This document shows positions 44,795 through 53,824 of a stretch of 64,000 bases of DNA, one piece after another; the stretch's first letter is position 1; every line of letters starts with the position of its first letter. The stretch covers positions 4,167,001 to 4,231,000 of the forward strand of contig NZ_CP012661.1 in assembly GCF_001620265.1 (NCBI RefSeq), given 5' to 3'. The position numbers and the translations under genes are program-made. Origin of the DNA: Frigidibacter mobilis (GTDB lineage Bacteria > Pseudomonadota > Alphaproteobacteria > Rhodobacterales > Rhodobacteraceae). Below the pieces are notes generated by a model. That model was not told the origin of the DNA and did no database searches. It saw nothing but the letters and a program-made list of their open reading frames with translations.

Positions 44795-46050
44795 ACCCGC
44801 CCGTCTTCGCCACCCTGGGCTGCCGCCTCAACGCCTATGAAACCGAAGCGATGAAAGAGCTGTCGGCGGCCGCGGGCGTGGAAAACGCCGTGGTCGTCAA
44901 CACCTGCGCGGTGACGGCAGAGGCGGTGCGCAAGGCCAAACAGGAAATCCGCCGCCTGTCGCGCGCCCATCCCGGCGCCACCATCATCGTCACCGGCTGC
45001 GCCGCGCAGACCGAGCCCGAAACCTTCGCGGCCATGCCCGAGGTCGCCCGCGTCATCGGCAATACCGAAAAGATGCAGGCCGGCACCTGGCAGGGCCTCG
45101 CCTCCCGCGCCCCCGACCTGATCGGCGAGACAGAGAAGATCCTCGTCGATGACATCATGTCGGTCACCGAAACCGCCGGCCACCTGATTGACGGCTTCGG
45201 CCGCCACCGCGCCTATGTGCAGGTCCAGAACGGCTGCGACCATCGCTGCACCTTCTGCATCATCCCCTACGGCCGCGGCAACTCGCGCTCCGTCCCCGCC
45301 GGCGTGGTGATCGAGCAGATCAAGCGCCTTGTCGGGCGCGGCTTCAACGAGGTGGTGCTGACCGGGGTAGACCTCACCAGCTGGGGCGCCGACCTGCCCG
45401 GCACGCCGCGTCTCGGCGATCTGGTGATGCGGATCCTGCGCCTTGTGCCCGACCTGCCGCGCCTGCGCATCAGCTCCATCGACAGTATCGAGGCCGATGA
45501 CAACCTGATGCTGGCCGTCGCCACCGAATCCCGCCTGATGCCGCACCTGCACCTGTCGCTGCAGGCCGGGGACGACATGATCCTGAAGCGGATGAAGCGC
45601 CGCCACCTGCGCGACGATGCCATCCGCTTCTGCGAAGAGGCCCGGCGCCTGCGCCCCGACATGGTCTTCGGCGCCGACATCATCGCCGGCTTCCCGACCG
45701 AGACGGAGGCGATGTTCGAGAACTCGCTGAAACTGGTCGAGGAGTGTGGGCTGACCTTCCTGCACGTCTTCCCGTTCAGCCCCCGGAACGGCACCCCCGC
45801 CGCCAGGATGCCGCAGGTCCGCGGCCCCGCGATCAAGGACCGCGCCGCCCGCCTGCGCGCCGCCGGCCAGGCGCGGCTGACACGGCATCTGGAAGGCCAG
45901 CAGGGCCGCCGCCACCTGGTGCTGACCGAAGGCCCCCGCCTGGGCCGGACCGAGCAGTTCACCGAGGTCGCCTTCAGCACCGACCAGCCCGAGGGCACCA
46001 TCCTCACCGCCGCGATCACCGGCCAGAACGGCACCCAGCTTCTGGCCTGA
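44791..46050 (+). CDS. mtaB: tRNA t6A37 methylthiotransferase MtaB
   Basis: A 419-residue radical-SAM enzyme that adds a methylthio group to t6A37 of tRNAs reading ANN codons. The N-terminal MTTase domain has Cys in LGCRLNAYETE, NTCAVTAEA and TGCAAQ for one Fe-S cluster; the radical-SAM motif CDHRCTFCIIPYGRGNSRS is near residue 150. The C-terminal TRAM-like domain starts near 355. Length matches the MtaB/YqeV group. Translationally coupled to dapF. Confidence 0.95.
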   Translation: MNPPVFATLGCRLNAYETEAMKELSAAAGVENAVVVNTCAVTAEAVRKAKQEIRRLSRAHPGATIIVTGCAAQTEPETFAAMPEVARVIGNTEKMQAGTWQGLASRAPDLIGETEKILVDDIMSVTETAGHLIDGFGRHRAYVQVQNGCDHRCTFCIIPYGRGNSRSVPAGVVIEQIKRLVGRGFNEVVLTGVDLTSWGADLPGTPRLGDLVMRILRLVPDLPRLRISSIDSIEADDNLMLAVATESRLMPHLHLSLQAGDDMILKRMKRRHLRDDAIRFCEEARRLRPDMVFGADIIAGFPTETEAMFENSLKLVEECGLTFLHVFPFSPRNGTPAARMPQVRGPAIKDRAARLRAAGQARLTRHLEGQQGRRHLVLTEGPRLGRTEQFTEVAFSTDQPEGTILTAAITGQNGTQLLA

Positions 46051-46076
46051 CGGGGCGGGGCGGCGGCGCAAATCGT

Positions 46077-46120
46077 ATGTATGGCTCCCATATGGGTTCC
46101 ATACGCTTTCCATATGCTGT
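46077..46120. repeat. 11-bp-period array, locus 2 (four units)
   Basis: ATGTATGGCTC, CCATATGGGTT, CCATACGCTTT and CCATATGCTGT in direct succession, followed by a T-run. It lies 26 bp after the mtaB stop and 121 bp before the GST start. Related arrays are at 15268-15300 and 62311-62354. Confidence 0.78.
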
Positions 46121-46240
46121 TTTTCAGCCTTCCCAAGGGCTTGCACCCGGTTCCACCCCGCGGCTCCCATCCGCGGTGGACTCGCCTGCCCCGCGCCCCT
46201 AGCATCCGCCCGAACGCCCTCCCCGCGAACGGATCCCCCC

Positions 46241-46849
46241 ATGCGCCTCTTCCACTCCCCCACCTCGCCCTATGTCCGCAAGGTCATGGTCACGCTGCTG
46301 GAAACCGGCCAGTCCGCCGATGTGATGCTGGTCCCCGCCGCGGGAAATCCCGTCGATCCCGGCTCCATGCCGGTGATGCACAACCCGCTTGGCAAGATCC
46401 CGGCGCTGGAACTGCCGGACGGCCGCGCGCTCTATGACAGCCGGGTGATCTGCCGGTATCTCGATACCCGCGCCGCTGCCGGCCTCTACCCCGAGGGCGA
46501 GCGCCTGTGGGATACGCTGGTGCTGGAAGCCACCGCCGACGGCATCCTCGATGCAGCGATCCTGATGGTGTATGAAGAGAAAATTCGCCCCGAAGACAAA
46601 CGCTTCGCCCCCTGGGACGATGGCCAGTGGACCAAGATCGCCCGCGCGCTCGACACGCTGCAGGACCGCTGGATGGCGCATCTCGAAGCCCCAGCGCTGG
46701 ACATGGGCCAGATCGCGGTCGGTTGCGCGCTGTCCTATCTGGATTTCCGCCACGCCGCCCGTGACTGGCGCGCCGGGCGCGAGATGCTCGCCGGCTGGCA
46801 CGCCGGATTTGCCGCGCGCGCCACGATGCAGGCCACCCAGCCGGCCTGA
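46241..46849 (+). CDS. Glutathione S-transferase family protein
   Basis: A 202-residue GST. N-terminal thioredoxin-like domain MRLFHSPTSPYVRKVMVTLLETGQ has the Ser/Tyr-type active site (SPTSPYVRK) as in bacterial GSTs; NPLGKIPALELPDGRALYDSRVICRYLD supplies the cis-Pro and glutathione-binding ESR/DSR segment. The C-terminal domain (about 85-200) is helical. It conjugates or reduces electrophiles; substrate unknown. Ends four bases from the convergent outer-membrane protein gene. Confidence 0.92.
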   Translation: MRLFHSPTSPYVRKVMVTLLETGQSADVMLVPAAGNPVDPGSMPVMHNPLGKIPALELPDGRALYDSRVICRYLDTRAAAGLYPEGERLWDTLVLEATADGILDAAILMVYEEKIRPEDKRFAPWDDGQWTKIARALDTLQDRWMAHLEAPALDMGQIAVGCALSYLDFRHAARDWRAGREMLAGWHAGFAARATMQATQPA

Positions 46850-46853
46850 CCGC

Positions 46854-47495
46854 TCAGAACTTGCGGCTGATCCCGATGTTCAGCGCATTGGTCTGCAGCT
46901 CGGTCTTCAGGCTCCCGCCCGAGTCCAGATCGGCCTCGTGGCGGGACCAGGTGCCCTTGTACTCGCCGAAGACCGACCAGCGGTCATCCAGCGCGTAGCT
47001 GGCACCGGCGACCCATTGTACCACCGGCCCGGTGATCTGGTAACCGAAGGTATGCGCCCCGCCGATGGGCTGCACATCCACGTGCGGTATGGAAACCCCG
47101 AACCCAGCCCCCACATAGGGTGTGACCCGCTGCCCCGGCTGCTGCCAGCGGCGGAAGAGGTTGGCGGTGACGAAGTTCAGCCCGTCGGTGAATTCCAGCC
47201 GTTCATAGCCATAGTCAGCCGGCTCGTCGGCATAGACCTTGGCATGGTTCACCTCGACGCCCCAGCCCCAGCGCTCGTTCTGCCACCAGGTCGCGCGCAG
47301 CCCGTAATAGGGCGGCGCCTCGGTTGACCGCCCCTCCCAGCTGACCCTGTCGCTGCCCGATACCGGGCTGTCGATGTTGCTGGGCGGCGCCGCCTGCCTG
47401 CCGCTGTAAAGGCTGATCTCGATCTCCGCCGACGCGGCGGTGGCAAGACCCAAGGCCATTGCCGCGGCCAGACCCCAAACTCCTGATCGTCCCAT
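46854..47495 (-). CDS. Outer-membrane beta-barrel protein, LpxQ (lipid A oxidase)-like
   Basis: A 213-residue protein with a signal peptide (cleavage after ATAASA, about residue 23) and an amphipathic-strand barrel ending in ISRKF with terminal Phe, as BAM substrates do. The blocks [52 protein letters not shown] and [13 protein letters not shown] resemble proteins annotated as lipid A oxidase (LpxQ), which convert lipid A glucosamine to aminogluconate in Rhizobium. The specific enzymatic role here is unproven; a general small OM barrel is the fallback. Confidence 0.7.
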   Translation of the reverse strand: MGRSGVWGLAAAMALGLATAASAEIEISLYSGRQAAPPSNIDSPVSGSDRVSWEGRSTEAPPYYGLRATWWQNERWGWGVEVNHAKVYADEPADYGYERLEFTDGLNFVTANLFRRWQQPGQRVTPYVGAGFGVSIPHVDVQPIGGAHTFGYQITGPVVQWVAGASYALDDRWSVFGEYKGTWSRHEADLDSGGSLKTELQTNALNIGISRKF

Positions 47496-47762
47496 TCACC
47501 TGCCCTCCTGTGGCCTGCCTGGGCTGTGCAGCAAATCTGGGCGCTGGCTGAGGCGGATGCAATAACTCGGTCAGCTTCCCGACGCTTCTGCCTCCGGGGC
47601 GTCATCGCGCTGCAACAGGGGCGGCGTCACACCGGCCTGCGCCTGATTGTCTGCTGGACTGGCCTTGGAATGGCCGCTAAACACCGGCGCGTATGGCTGC
47701 GCAAACCGCGGCCCAATCACCGTATTTGGCCCTGTTCCGCGGCCAGGGAAGGGAGAACGCAC

Positions 47763-48329
47763 GTGTCCCACGCAGAAGACTACGCAGGCACTCGAAGGGA
47801 TTTCCTCTACTACGCCACGGCCGGCGCCGGAGCTGTCGCCACCGGAGCGGCAGGCTGGACGCTGGTGAACCAGATGAACCCCTCGGCCGATGTTCAGGCC
47901 CTGTCCTCGATCTACGTCGATGTCAGCGGCGTCGAGGTGGGCACCCAGCTGACGGTGAAGTGGCGCGGCAAGCCGGTGTTCATCCGCCGCCGCACCGCCG
48001 AGGAAATCGCGCGGGCCCGCTCGGAAGACAACGCCCCCGACATGATCGACCACCTGGCGCGCAACGCCAATGCGCCCGCCGATGCCGATTCCTCGGACGT
48101 GAACCGTTCGATGGACGAAGCCGGCGAATGGCTGGTGATGATGGGCGTCTGCACCCACCTTGGCTGCGTGCCGATCGGCAATGGCTCGGGTGACTTCGGC
48201 GGCTGGTTCTGCCCCTGCCACGGCTCGCATTACGACACTTCGGGCCGCATCCGCAAAGGCCCCGCGCCAGAGAACCTGCCGGTTCCGACCGCGCAGTTTT
48301 CCGACGAAACCACGATTCTGCTGGGCTGA
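47763..48329 (+). CDS. petA: Cytochrome bc1 Rieske iron-sulfur subunit
   Basis: A 188-residue periplasm-facing Rieske protein. The twin-arginine motif [23 protein letters not shown] (about 10-33) is both Tat signal and membrane anchor. The 2Fe-2S ligands are in [10 protein letters not shown] and CPCHGSHYD. It takes electrons from ubiquinol and passes them to cytochrome c1. Start is GTG, chosen because AGGGAG precedes it at good spacing and the Tat motif then sits at the expected distance. First gene of petABC. Confidence 0.96.
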   Translation: MSHAEDYAGTRRDFLYYATAGAGAVATGAAGWTLVNQMNPSADVQALSSIYVDVSGVEVGTQLTVKWRGKPVFIRRRTAEEIARARSEDNAPDMIDHLARNANAPADADSSDVNRSMDEAGEWLVMMGVCTHLGCVPIGNGSGDFGGWFCPCHGSHYDTSGRIRKGPAPENLPVPTAQFSDETTILLG

Positions 48330-48340
48330 GGAGCGCACCT

Positions 48341-49678
48341 ATGGCTGGTATCCCGCACGACCACTACGAGCCCAAGTCGGGCCCCGAGAAATGGCTTCAC
48401 AAGCGCCTGCCCGTTATCGGGCTGCTCTATGATACCATCATGATCCCCACGCCCAAGAACCTGAACTGGATGTGGATCTGGGGCATCGTGCTGACCTTCT
48501 GCCTGGTTCTGCAGATCGTGACCGGCATCGTGCTGGTGATGCACTACACCCCGCATGTCAGCATGGCCTTCGCCTCGGTCGAGCATATCATGCGCGACGT
48601 GAACGGCGGCTACATGCTGCGCTACATCCATGCCAACGGCGCCTCGCTGTTCTTCATCGCCGTCTACCTGCACATCTTCCGCGGCCTCTACTACGGCAGC
48701 TACAAGGCCCCGCGCGAGGTGACCTGGATCATCGGCATGATTATCTACCTGCTGATGATGGCGACCGGCTTCCTCGGCTACGTTCTGCCCTGGGGTCAGA
48801 TGTCCTTCTGGGGCGCGACGGTCATCACCGGCCTCTTCGGCGCGATTCCCGGCATCGGCCATCCGCTGCAGACCTGGCTGCTGGGCGGCCCGGCGGTGGA
48901 CAATGCCACGCTGAACCGCTTCTTCTCGCTGCATTACCTGCTGCCCTTCGTGATCGCGGCGCTGGTCGCCGTCCACATCTGGGCCTTCCACACCACCGGC
49001 AACAACAACCCGACCGGCGTTGAAGTGCGCCGCACCTCCAAGGCCGAGGCCGAGAAGGACACGGTTCCGTTCTGGCCCTACTTCGTGATGAAGGACCTGT
49101 TCGCGCTGGCGGTGATCCTGATGGTGTTCTTCGCCATCGTCGGCTTCATGCCCAACTATCTTGGCCACCCCGACAACTACATCGAGGCGAACCCGCTCTC
49201 GACCCCGGCGCATATCGTGCCCGAATGGTACTTCCTGCCGTTCTACGCGATCCTGCGTGCCTTCACCGCCGATGTCTGGGTGGTGCAACTGGTGCAGTTC
49301 GTCACCTTCGGCATCGTCGACGCCAAGTTCTTCGGCGTCGTGGCGATGTTCGGGGCCATCGCGGTCATGGCGCTGGCGCCCTGGCTCGATACCTCCTCGG
49401 TGCGCTCGGGCCGCTACCGCCCGATGTTCAAGTGGTGGTTCGCGCTGCTTGCCATCGACTTCGTGGTGCTGATGTGGGTGGGCGCCATGCCGACCGAAGG
49501 CATCTACCCCTGGATCTCGCTGATCGGGTCGACCTACTGGTTCGCCTATTTCCTCGTGCTTCTGCCGCTGCTGGGGGTGATCGAAAAGCCACTGCCGCAA
49601 CCGGCGACGATCGAGGAAGACTTCAACGCCCACTACTCTCCGAACACCGGCGGCACCAAGACCGTCGCGGCCGAATGA
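48341..49678 (+). CDS. petB: Cytochrome b of the bc1 complex
   Basis: A 445-residue integral membrane subunit with eight helices and two b hemes, forming the Qo and Qi sites. [55 protein letters not shown] carries the first heme-His pair region; [23 protein letters not shown] the second pair; [15 protein letters not shown] (PEWY) is the Qo motif. Starts 11 bases after petA. Confidence 0.98.
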   Translation: MAGIPHDHYEPKSGPEKWLHKRLPVIGLLYDTIMIPTPKNLNWMWIWGIVLTFCLVLQIVTGIVLVMHYTPHVSMAFASVEHIMRDVNGGYMLRYIHANGASLFFIAVYLHIFRGLYYGSYKAPREVTWIIGMIIYLLMMATGFLGYVLPWGQMSFWGATVITGLFGAIPGIGHPLQTWLLGGPAVDNATLNRFFSLHYLLPFVIAALVAVHIWAFHTTGNNNPTGVEVRRTSKAEAEKDTVPFWPYFVMKDLFALAVILMVFFAIVGFMPNYLGHPDNYIEANPLSTPAHIVPEWYFLPFYAILRAFTADVWVVQLVQFVTFGIVDAKFFGVVAMFGAIAVMALAPWLDTSSVRSGRYRPMFKWWFALLAIDFVVLMWVGAMPTEGIYPWISLIGSTYWFAYFLVLLPLLGVIEKPLPQPATIEEDFNAHYSPNTGGTKTVAAE

Positions 49679-49695
49679 GGGAAAGGACAGCCAAG

Positions 49696-50499
49696 ATGAT
49701 GAGGAAACTCGCACTCTCCGCCCTCTCGGCCCTCGCCCTCTCGGGCATCGGGTTTGGCGGCGCGGCCCTTGCAGCCGGCGCCGAAAGCCATGTCCACGAC
49801 ACCTCGTTCAGCTTCGAGGGGCCGTTCGGCAAGTTCGACGAGTTCCAGCTGCAGCGCGGCCTTCAGGTCTATACCGAGGTCTGCTCGGCCTGCCACGGCA
49901 TGAAGTTCGTGCCGATCCGCAGCCTGGCCGATGAAGGCGGGCCGCATCTGCCCGCCGATCAGGTCCGCGCCTATGCCGAACAGTTCGACATCTTCGATCC
50001 CGAGCTGGACGACACCCGCCCCCGCAAGCCGACCGACCATTTCCCGACCGTGACCGGCATGGGCATGGGCCCGGACCTGTCGCTGATGGCCAAGGCGCGC
50101 GCCGGCTTCCACGGGCCTGCCGGCACCGGGATGAGCCAGCTGCTGAACGGCATCGGCGGGCCAGAATACATCGTCTCGGTCCTCACCGGCTATACCGGCA
50201 AGGAAAAAGAGGAAGCCGGCACGCTGTTCTACGAGAACACCGCCTTCCCGGGCGGCTGGATCTCGATGCCGCCGCCGCTGTCGGACGATCTGGTCACCTT
50301 CGCCGATGGCCACCCGGCCACGGTGCATCACATGGCCGAGGATGTCGCGGCCTTCCTGATGTGGACGGCCGAGCCGAAGATGATGGCGCGCAAGCAGGTC
50401 GGCTTCGTTTCGGTGCTGTTCCTGGGCCTGCTGTCGGTGCTGCTGTACCTGACGAACAAGCGGATCTGGGCCGGCGTCAAGGGCAAGAAACTGGCCTGA
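49696..50499 (+). CDS. petC: Cytochrome c1 of the bc1 complex
   Basis: A 267-residue periplasmic c-type cytochrome. A signal peptide (about 1-27) is followed by the heme motif CSACHGMKF and the conserved [14 protein letters not shown]; the axial Met is probably in [11 protein letters not shown]-terminal helix [24 protein letters not shown] anchors it. Two in-frame ATGs (49696, 49699) are candidates; AAAGGA precedes them. A strong bidirectional terminator follows. Confidence 0.96.
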   Translation: MMRKLALSALSALALSGIGFGGAALAAGAESHVHDTSFSFEGPFGKFDEFQLQRGLQVYTEVCSACHGMKFVPIRSLADEGGPHLPADQVRAYAEQFDIFDPELDDTRPRKPTDHFPTVTGMGMGPDLSLMAKARAGFHGPAGTGMSQLLNGIGGPEYIVSVLTGYTGKEKEEAGTLFYENTAFPGGWISMPPPLSDDLVTFADGHPATVHHMAEDVAAFLMWTAEPKMMARKQVGFVSVLFLGLLSVLLYLTNKRIWAGVKGKKLA

Positions 50500-50514
50500 T
50501 CGCGGGCAGGAAGG

Positions 50515-50561
50515 CCGGGGGCGCTGCCCCCGGACCCCCGGGATATTTGCCCCAGCAAGAA
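50515..50561. repeat. Dispersed G/C palindromic element, copy 2
   Basis: Reverse-oriented relative of the element at 42197-42250: on the minus strand TTCTTGCTGGGGCAAATATC followed by CCGGGGGTCCGGGGGCAGC. It lies between petC and the petC/thiQ terminator. Confidence 0.6.
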
Positions 50562-50567
50562 ATGGAT

Positions 50568-50600
50568 AAGCCGCCCGCGGGATACCGCCGGGCGGCTTTT
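50568..50600. terminator. Bidirectional terminator between petC and thiQ
   Basis: Perfect 10-bp stem AAGCCGCCCG / CGGGCGGCTT with an 11-nt loop; TTTT follows on the plus strand and AT-rich sequence on the minus strand. It ends at the last base of the convergent thiQ gene. Confidence 0.8.
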
Positions 50601-51295
50601 CACTTGCCCAGATAGGCGGCCAGCGCCGGGGGCGGGCTGTCCAGCAGCGCCGCGGTGGGCCGGGGCGGCGATGCCCGGCCCTCGGCCACCAGTACCGACA
50701 GCGGCGCGAAGCGGCGGGCATCGGCAGGCTCGTGGCTGACCATCAGCACGGTCGAGGCGGTTTCGGCCGCGATCTCGGCCACAAGATCCAGCATCTCGGC
50801 CTTCAGCGCCGGGCCAAGCGCCGCGAAGGGCTCGTCCAGCAGCAGCAGGGGGCGGGCGCGCAGCAGCGCCCGCGCCAACGCCACGCGGCCCTGCTGGCCG
50901 CCCGACAGCTGCGCGGGCAGGCGCGCGCCAAGGCCCGCCAGCCCCACCCGCTCCAGCGCCGCCGCAACCTGGGCCTGTTGCGCCCGGGCAAGCCGCAGGT
51001 CGGGGCGCAGGCCGAGGCCGACATTCTGCAGCACGGTCAGATGCGGGAACAGGTTCTGGTCCTGGAACAGGATCGACAGCGGCCGCGCCCCCGGCGCCAG
51101 CGGCGCCAGATCCTGCCCGGCCCAGAGAATGCGCCCCCCGGTCAGCGGCACGAACCCCGCCACCGCCGCCAGCAACGTCGACTTTCCCGCGCCCGATGGC
51201 CCGATCACCGCCACCCGCGCGCCCTCCGGCACCGCGAAATCGGCCTCCATCGTGAAGTCGCCCTGCACGATCCGCGCCCGTTCAAAGACCAGCAT
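50600..51295 (-). CDS. thiQ: Thiamine ABC transporter ATP-binding protein ThiQ
   Basis: A 231-residue ABC ATPase. Walker A GPSGAGKST at about 33-41, Q-loop ILFQDQNLFPHLTV, signature LSGGQQGRVALARALL and Walker B LLLLDEPFAALG. It energises thiamine/TPP uptake with ThiP and ThiB. The start overlaps the thiP end by 14 bases. Last gene of a riboswitch-controlled operon. Confidence 0.93.
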   Translation of the reverse strand: MLVFERARIVQGDFTMEADFAVPEGARVAVIGPSGAGKSTLLAAVAGFVPLTGGRILWAGQDLAPLAPGARPLSILFQDQNLFPHLTVLQNVGLGLRPDLRLARAQQAQVAAALERVGLAGLGARLPAQLSGGQQGRVALARALLRARPLLLLDEPFAALGPALKAEMLDLVAEIAAETASTVLMVSHEPADARRFAPLSVLVAEGRASPPRPTAALLDSPPPALAAYLGK

Positions 51296-52850
51296 GGCCG
51301 CGCCCTCCCCTGTCGAACGCCCAGAACAGCCCCAGGCTCAGCCCCAGCAGCAGCACCGCCGCCCCCGCCGCATCCTCCATCCGATAGGCGCCCATCAGCC
51401 GGTAAAGCTGCAAGGGCAGCGTCTCCGTGCCCTGATCGGCAAAGAGCGCGATCACCCCCAGGTCGCCCATCGACAGCGCCGCCGCCAGCCCGGCGCCGAA
51501 CCCCAGCGGCGCACGCAGCCGCGGCAGGATCAGCAGCCGCAGCCGCGCCAGCCCCCGCAACCCCAGCGAGGCCGCCAGCCGCCCATAGCCCGCCTGCAGG
51601 TCGCGCAGCGCCGGCAGCAGGGCGCGCAGCACGAAGGGCAGCGCCATCACCGCATTGACCAGTACCGTGACCGGCAGCGCCAGATCGCCGGGCCGCACGA
51701 AGGGCCGCAGCAGCAGGAACAGCCCCGTCCCCAGCACCAGCGACGAGGTGGCGAGCCCCAGCATCCCCGCCGCCTCGATCCAGCGCCCGCCGCGCCCGGT
51801 GGCCGCAATCGCCAGCGGCAGCGCCAGCATCAGGCACAGCGCGGTCGAGGCCAACGCCACCGCCACCGACCGCCCTGCCGCCGCCCAGACCGAAGCCGGC
51901 AGGCCGCCAAGCTGCGGCACCCCGCGCAGCAGCACCAGCGCCAGCGGCAGCAGCAGGAACGCCGACACCAGCGCGATCACCCCCGCATCCTGCGCCCTGA
52001 GCCAGCCGCTGCGCGCATCCCACCGCTCCGCCGCCCGGTCCAGCCCCGCGCCAAAGCCGGCAGGCCGCGCCACCCGGCCCGCCAGCCCCGCCGCACCAAG
52101 GCACAGCGCGAATTGCACCCCCGCCAGCAGCGCCGCGCGCGACAGGTCGAAATCGAACCGGAACGCCTGATAGATCGCCAGTTCCACCGTCGTGGCCGCC
52201 GGCCCGCCCCCCAGCGTCAGCGCCACGGCGAAACTGGTCAGGCAGACCACGAACACCGCGACCCAGGCCCCCGGCAGCACTGCGCGCAGCATCGGGCGTT
52301 CGAGAAACCGCCCCACCTCACCCGCGCCGAGCCCGAGGCTTGCCGCCAGCCGGAACCGTTCGGCCGGGACAGCGGCCCAGCCTTGCAGGATCAGCCGCGT
52401 CGCCAGCGGCAGGTTGAAGAACACATGCGCCACCAGCACGCCCTGCAGCCCGTAGATGCTGATGGCCGGCAGCCCCGCCGCCCTCAGCCCGTCATTCAGC
52501 AGGCCCGAGCGGCCGAACACCGCCAAGAGCCCCAGCACCGCCACGATCACCGGCAGGATGAACGGCGCCCCCAGCAGCGCGATCAGCGCGGCACGCCCGG
52601 GAAACCGCCGCCGCGCGAAGGCCCGCGCCACCGGCACGGCCAGCAGCACCGAAATGCTGGCCGACAGCGCCGCCTGCAGCAGCGTGAAGCGCACCGCCGC
52701 CCAGTCTGCCGGGCCAAGCCCGCTGGCCGCCTCGGCCCGCCAGGCGACGGCCGCCAGCGTTCCCAATGTCAGGCACAGCACCAGCCCCGCAACGGCGAGG
52801 CCGGCGCCGAAGCCCGCGCGCCCGCTCAGCGCGACAGCGCGGTCTGCCAT
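51282..52850 (-). CDS. thiP: Thiamine ABC transporter permease ThiP
   Basis: A 522-residue membrane protein with about twelve helices, two fused permease domains of the FbpB type. The EAA-like loops include FRLAASLGLGAGEVGRFLERP in the first half and YGRLAASLGLRGLARLRLLILPRL in the second. The gene overlaps thiB by 25 bases and thiQ by 14, so translation is tightly coupled. Assigned to thiamine by neighbours and the TPP riboswitch. Confidence 0.92.
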   Translation of the reverse strand: MADRAVALSGRAGFGAGLAVAGLVLCLTLGTLAAVAWRAEAASGLGPADWAAVRFTLLQAALSASISVLLAVPVARAFARRRFPGRAALIALLGAPFILPVIVAVLGLLAVFGRSGLLNDGLRAAGLPAISIYGLQGVLVAHVFFNLPLATRLILQGWAAVPAERFRLAASLGLGAGEVGRFLERPMLRAVLPGAWVAVFVVCLTSFAVALTLGGGPAATTVELAIYQAFRFDFDLSRAALLAGVQFALCLGAAGLAGRVARPAGFGAGLDRAAERWDARSGWLRAQDAGVIALVSAFLLLPLALVLLRGVPQLGGLPASVWAAAGRSVAVALASTALCLMLALPLAIAATGRGGRWIEAAGMLGLATSSLVLGTGLFLLLRPFVRPGDLALPVTVLVNAVMALPFVLRALLPALRDLQAGYGRLAASLGLRGLARLRLLILPRLRAPLGFGAGLAAALSMGDLGVIALFADQGTETLPLQLYRLMGAYRMEDAAGAAVLLLGLSLGLFWAFDRGGRGHAGL

Positions 52851-53824
52851 TCGGCCAGTGCCTCCTGCCGGATCCGCGCCGCCTCGCCCGCCGGGTAGAT
52901 CAACGCCCGCTCCGGGGTGATGAGCGTGTCAAAGCCCGCCGGCACGCCACCGGGAGGGGTCACCGCCGGATACATCCAGTTGGTTTCGGGGATCACCTTC
53001 TGGAAGTCTTCGCTGACCATGAAGGCCAGGAACCTGTCCGCCAGATCCGGCTCGCCCGTGGAGGCAAGCCGGGCGGCCACCTCCACCTGCAGGTAATGCC
53101 CTTCGGTGAACGAGGCGGCGGCCTTGCTGTCATCGCCCTCGGCGATCAGGTGATAGGCCGGGGAGGTGGTGTAGGACAGCACCATGTCGGCCTCGCCCTC
53201 CAGGAACAGGCCATAGGCCTCGGACCAGCCGGGGGTGACGGTGACGATGTTATCGGCCAGCCCCTCCCAGATCTCTACCGCACGGTCCGGGTAGGCGGCC
53301 TTGACCCACAGCAGCAGCCCCAGCCCGGGGGTCGAGGCGCGCGGATCCTGGATGACGATGCTCACGTCACTCGCCGCCAGCGCCTCGAAGCTGGCGGGCG
53401 GCTCGGGCAGGCGGGTCTTGTCGTAGACAAAGGCGAAATAGCCCCAGTCATAGGGCACGAACATCGGATCGTCCCAGATCACCGGCAGGTCATAATCCGG
53501 CTCGCCAAGCGCATGGTCCGCGAACAGCCCGGTTTCGGCGGCGGCCGCGGTCAGGTTGGTATCCAGCCCCAGCACGATATCGGCCTCGGTCGCCGCGCCC
53601 TCCAGCCGCAGCCGCGACAGCAGTTCCGCGCCGTCCCCCGCAGCCACGAACCGCAGGTCACAGCCGCAGATCGCCTCGAAAGCGGCCTCCACCTGCGGGC
53701 CGGGGCCCCATTCTGTGATGAAGCTGTCATAGGTATAGACGGTCAGCACCGGCAGGTCCTGCGCGGCGGCCGGCAGGGCCACGGGGGCGGCGACCAGCGC
53801 CAGCGCGATCAGGGAACGTGTCAT
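52826..53824 (-). CDS. thiB: Thiamine-binding periplasmic protein, paralogue 1
   Basis: A 332-residue type-2 periplasmic binding protein. Signal peptide about 1-21 (ending LPAAAQD). LTVYTYDSFITEWGPGPQVEAAFEAICGCDLRFV is the ThiB N-terminal signature; DPMFVPYDWGYFAFVYDKTRLP and SYTTSPAYHLIAEGDDSKA are also ThiB-like. ATG chosen at 53824; it overlaps the stop of the second thiB. Together with the next gene it gives the operon two binding proteins of clear common origin. Confidence 0.9.
   Translation of the reverse strand: MTRSLIALALVAAPVALPAAAQDLPVLTVYTYDSFITEWGPGPQVEAAFEAICGCDLRFVAAGDGAELLSRLRLEGAATEADIVLGLDTNLTAAAAETGLFADHALGEPDYDLPVIWDDPMFVPYDWGYFAFVYDKTRLPEPPASFEALAASDVSIVIQDPRASTPGLGLLLWVKAAYPDRAVEIWEGLADNIVTVTPGWSEAYGLFLEGEADMVLSYTTSPAYHLIAEGDDSKAAASFTEGHYLQVEVAARLASTGEPDLADRFLAFMVSEDFQKVIPETNWMYPAVTPPGGVPAGFDTLITPERALIYPAGEAARIRQEALAEWQTALSR

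Noticed and set aside
44221..46263. 680-codon minus-strand frame over dapF and mtaB
   Set aside because: Shadow of two conserved enzymes with clear motifs on the plus strand.
50655..52898. 747-codon open frame on the plus strand opposite thiQ/thiP
   Set aside because: Gln/Arg/Pro-rich shadow of GC-rich permease codons; no start signal and no conserved motif.
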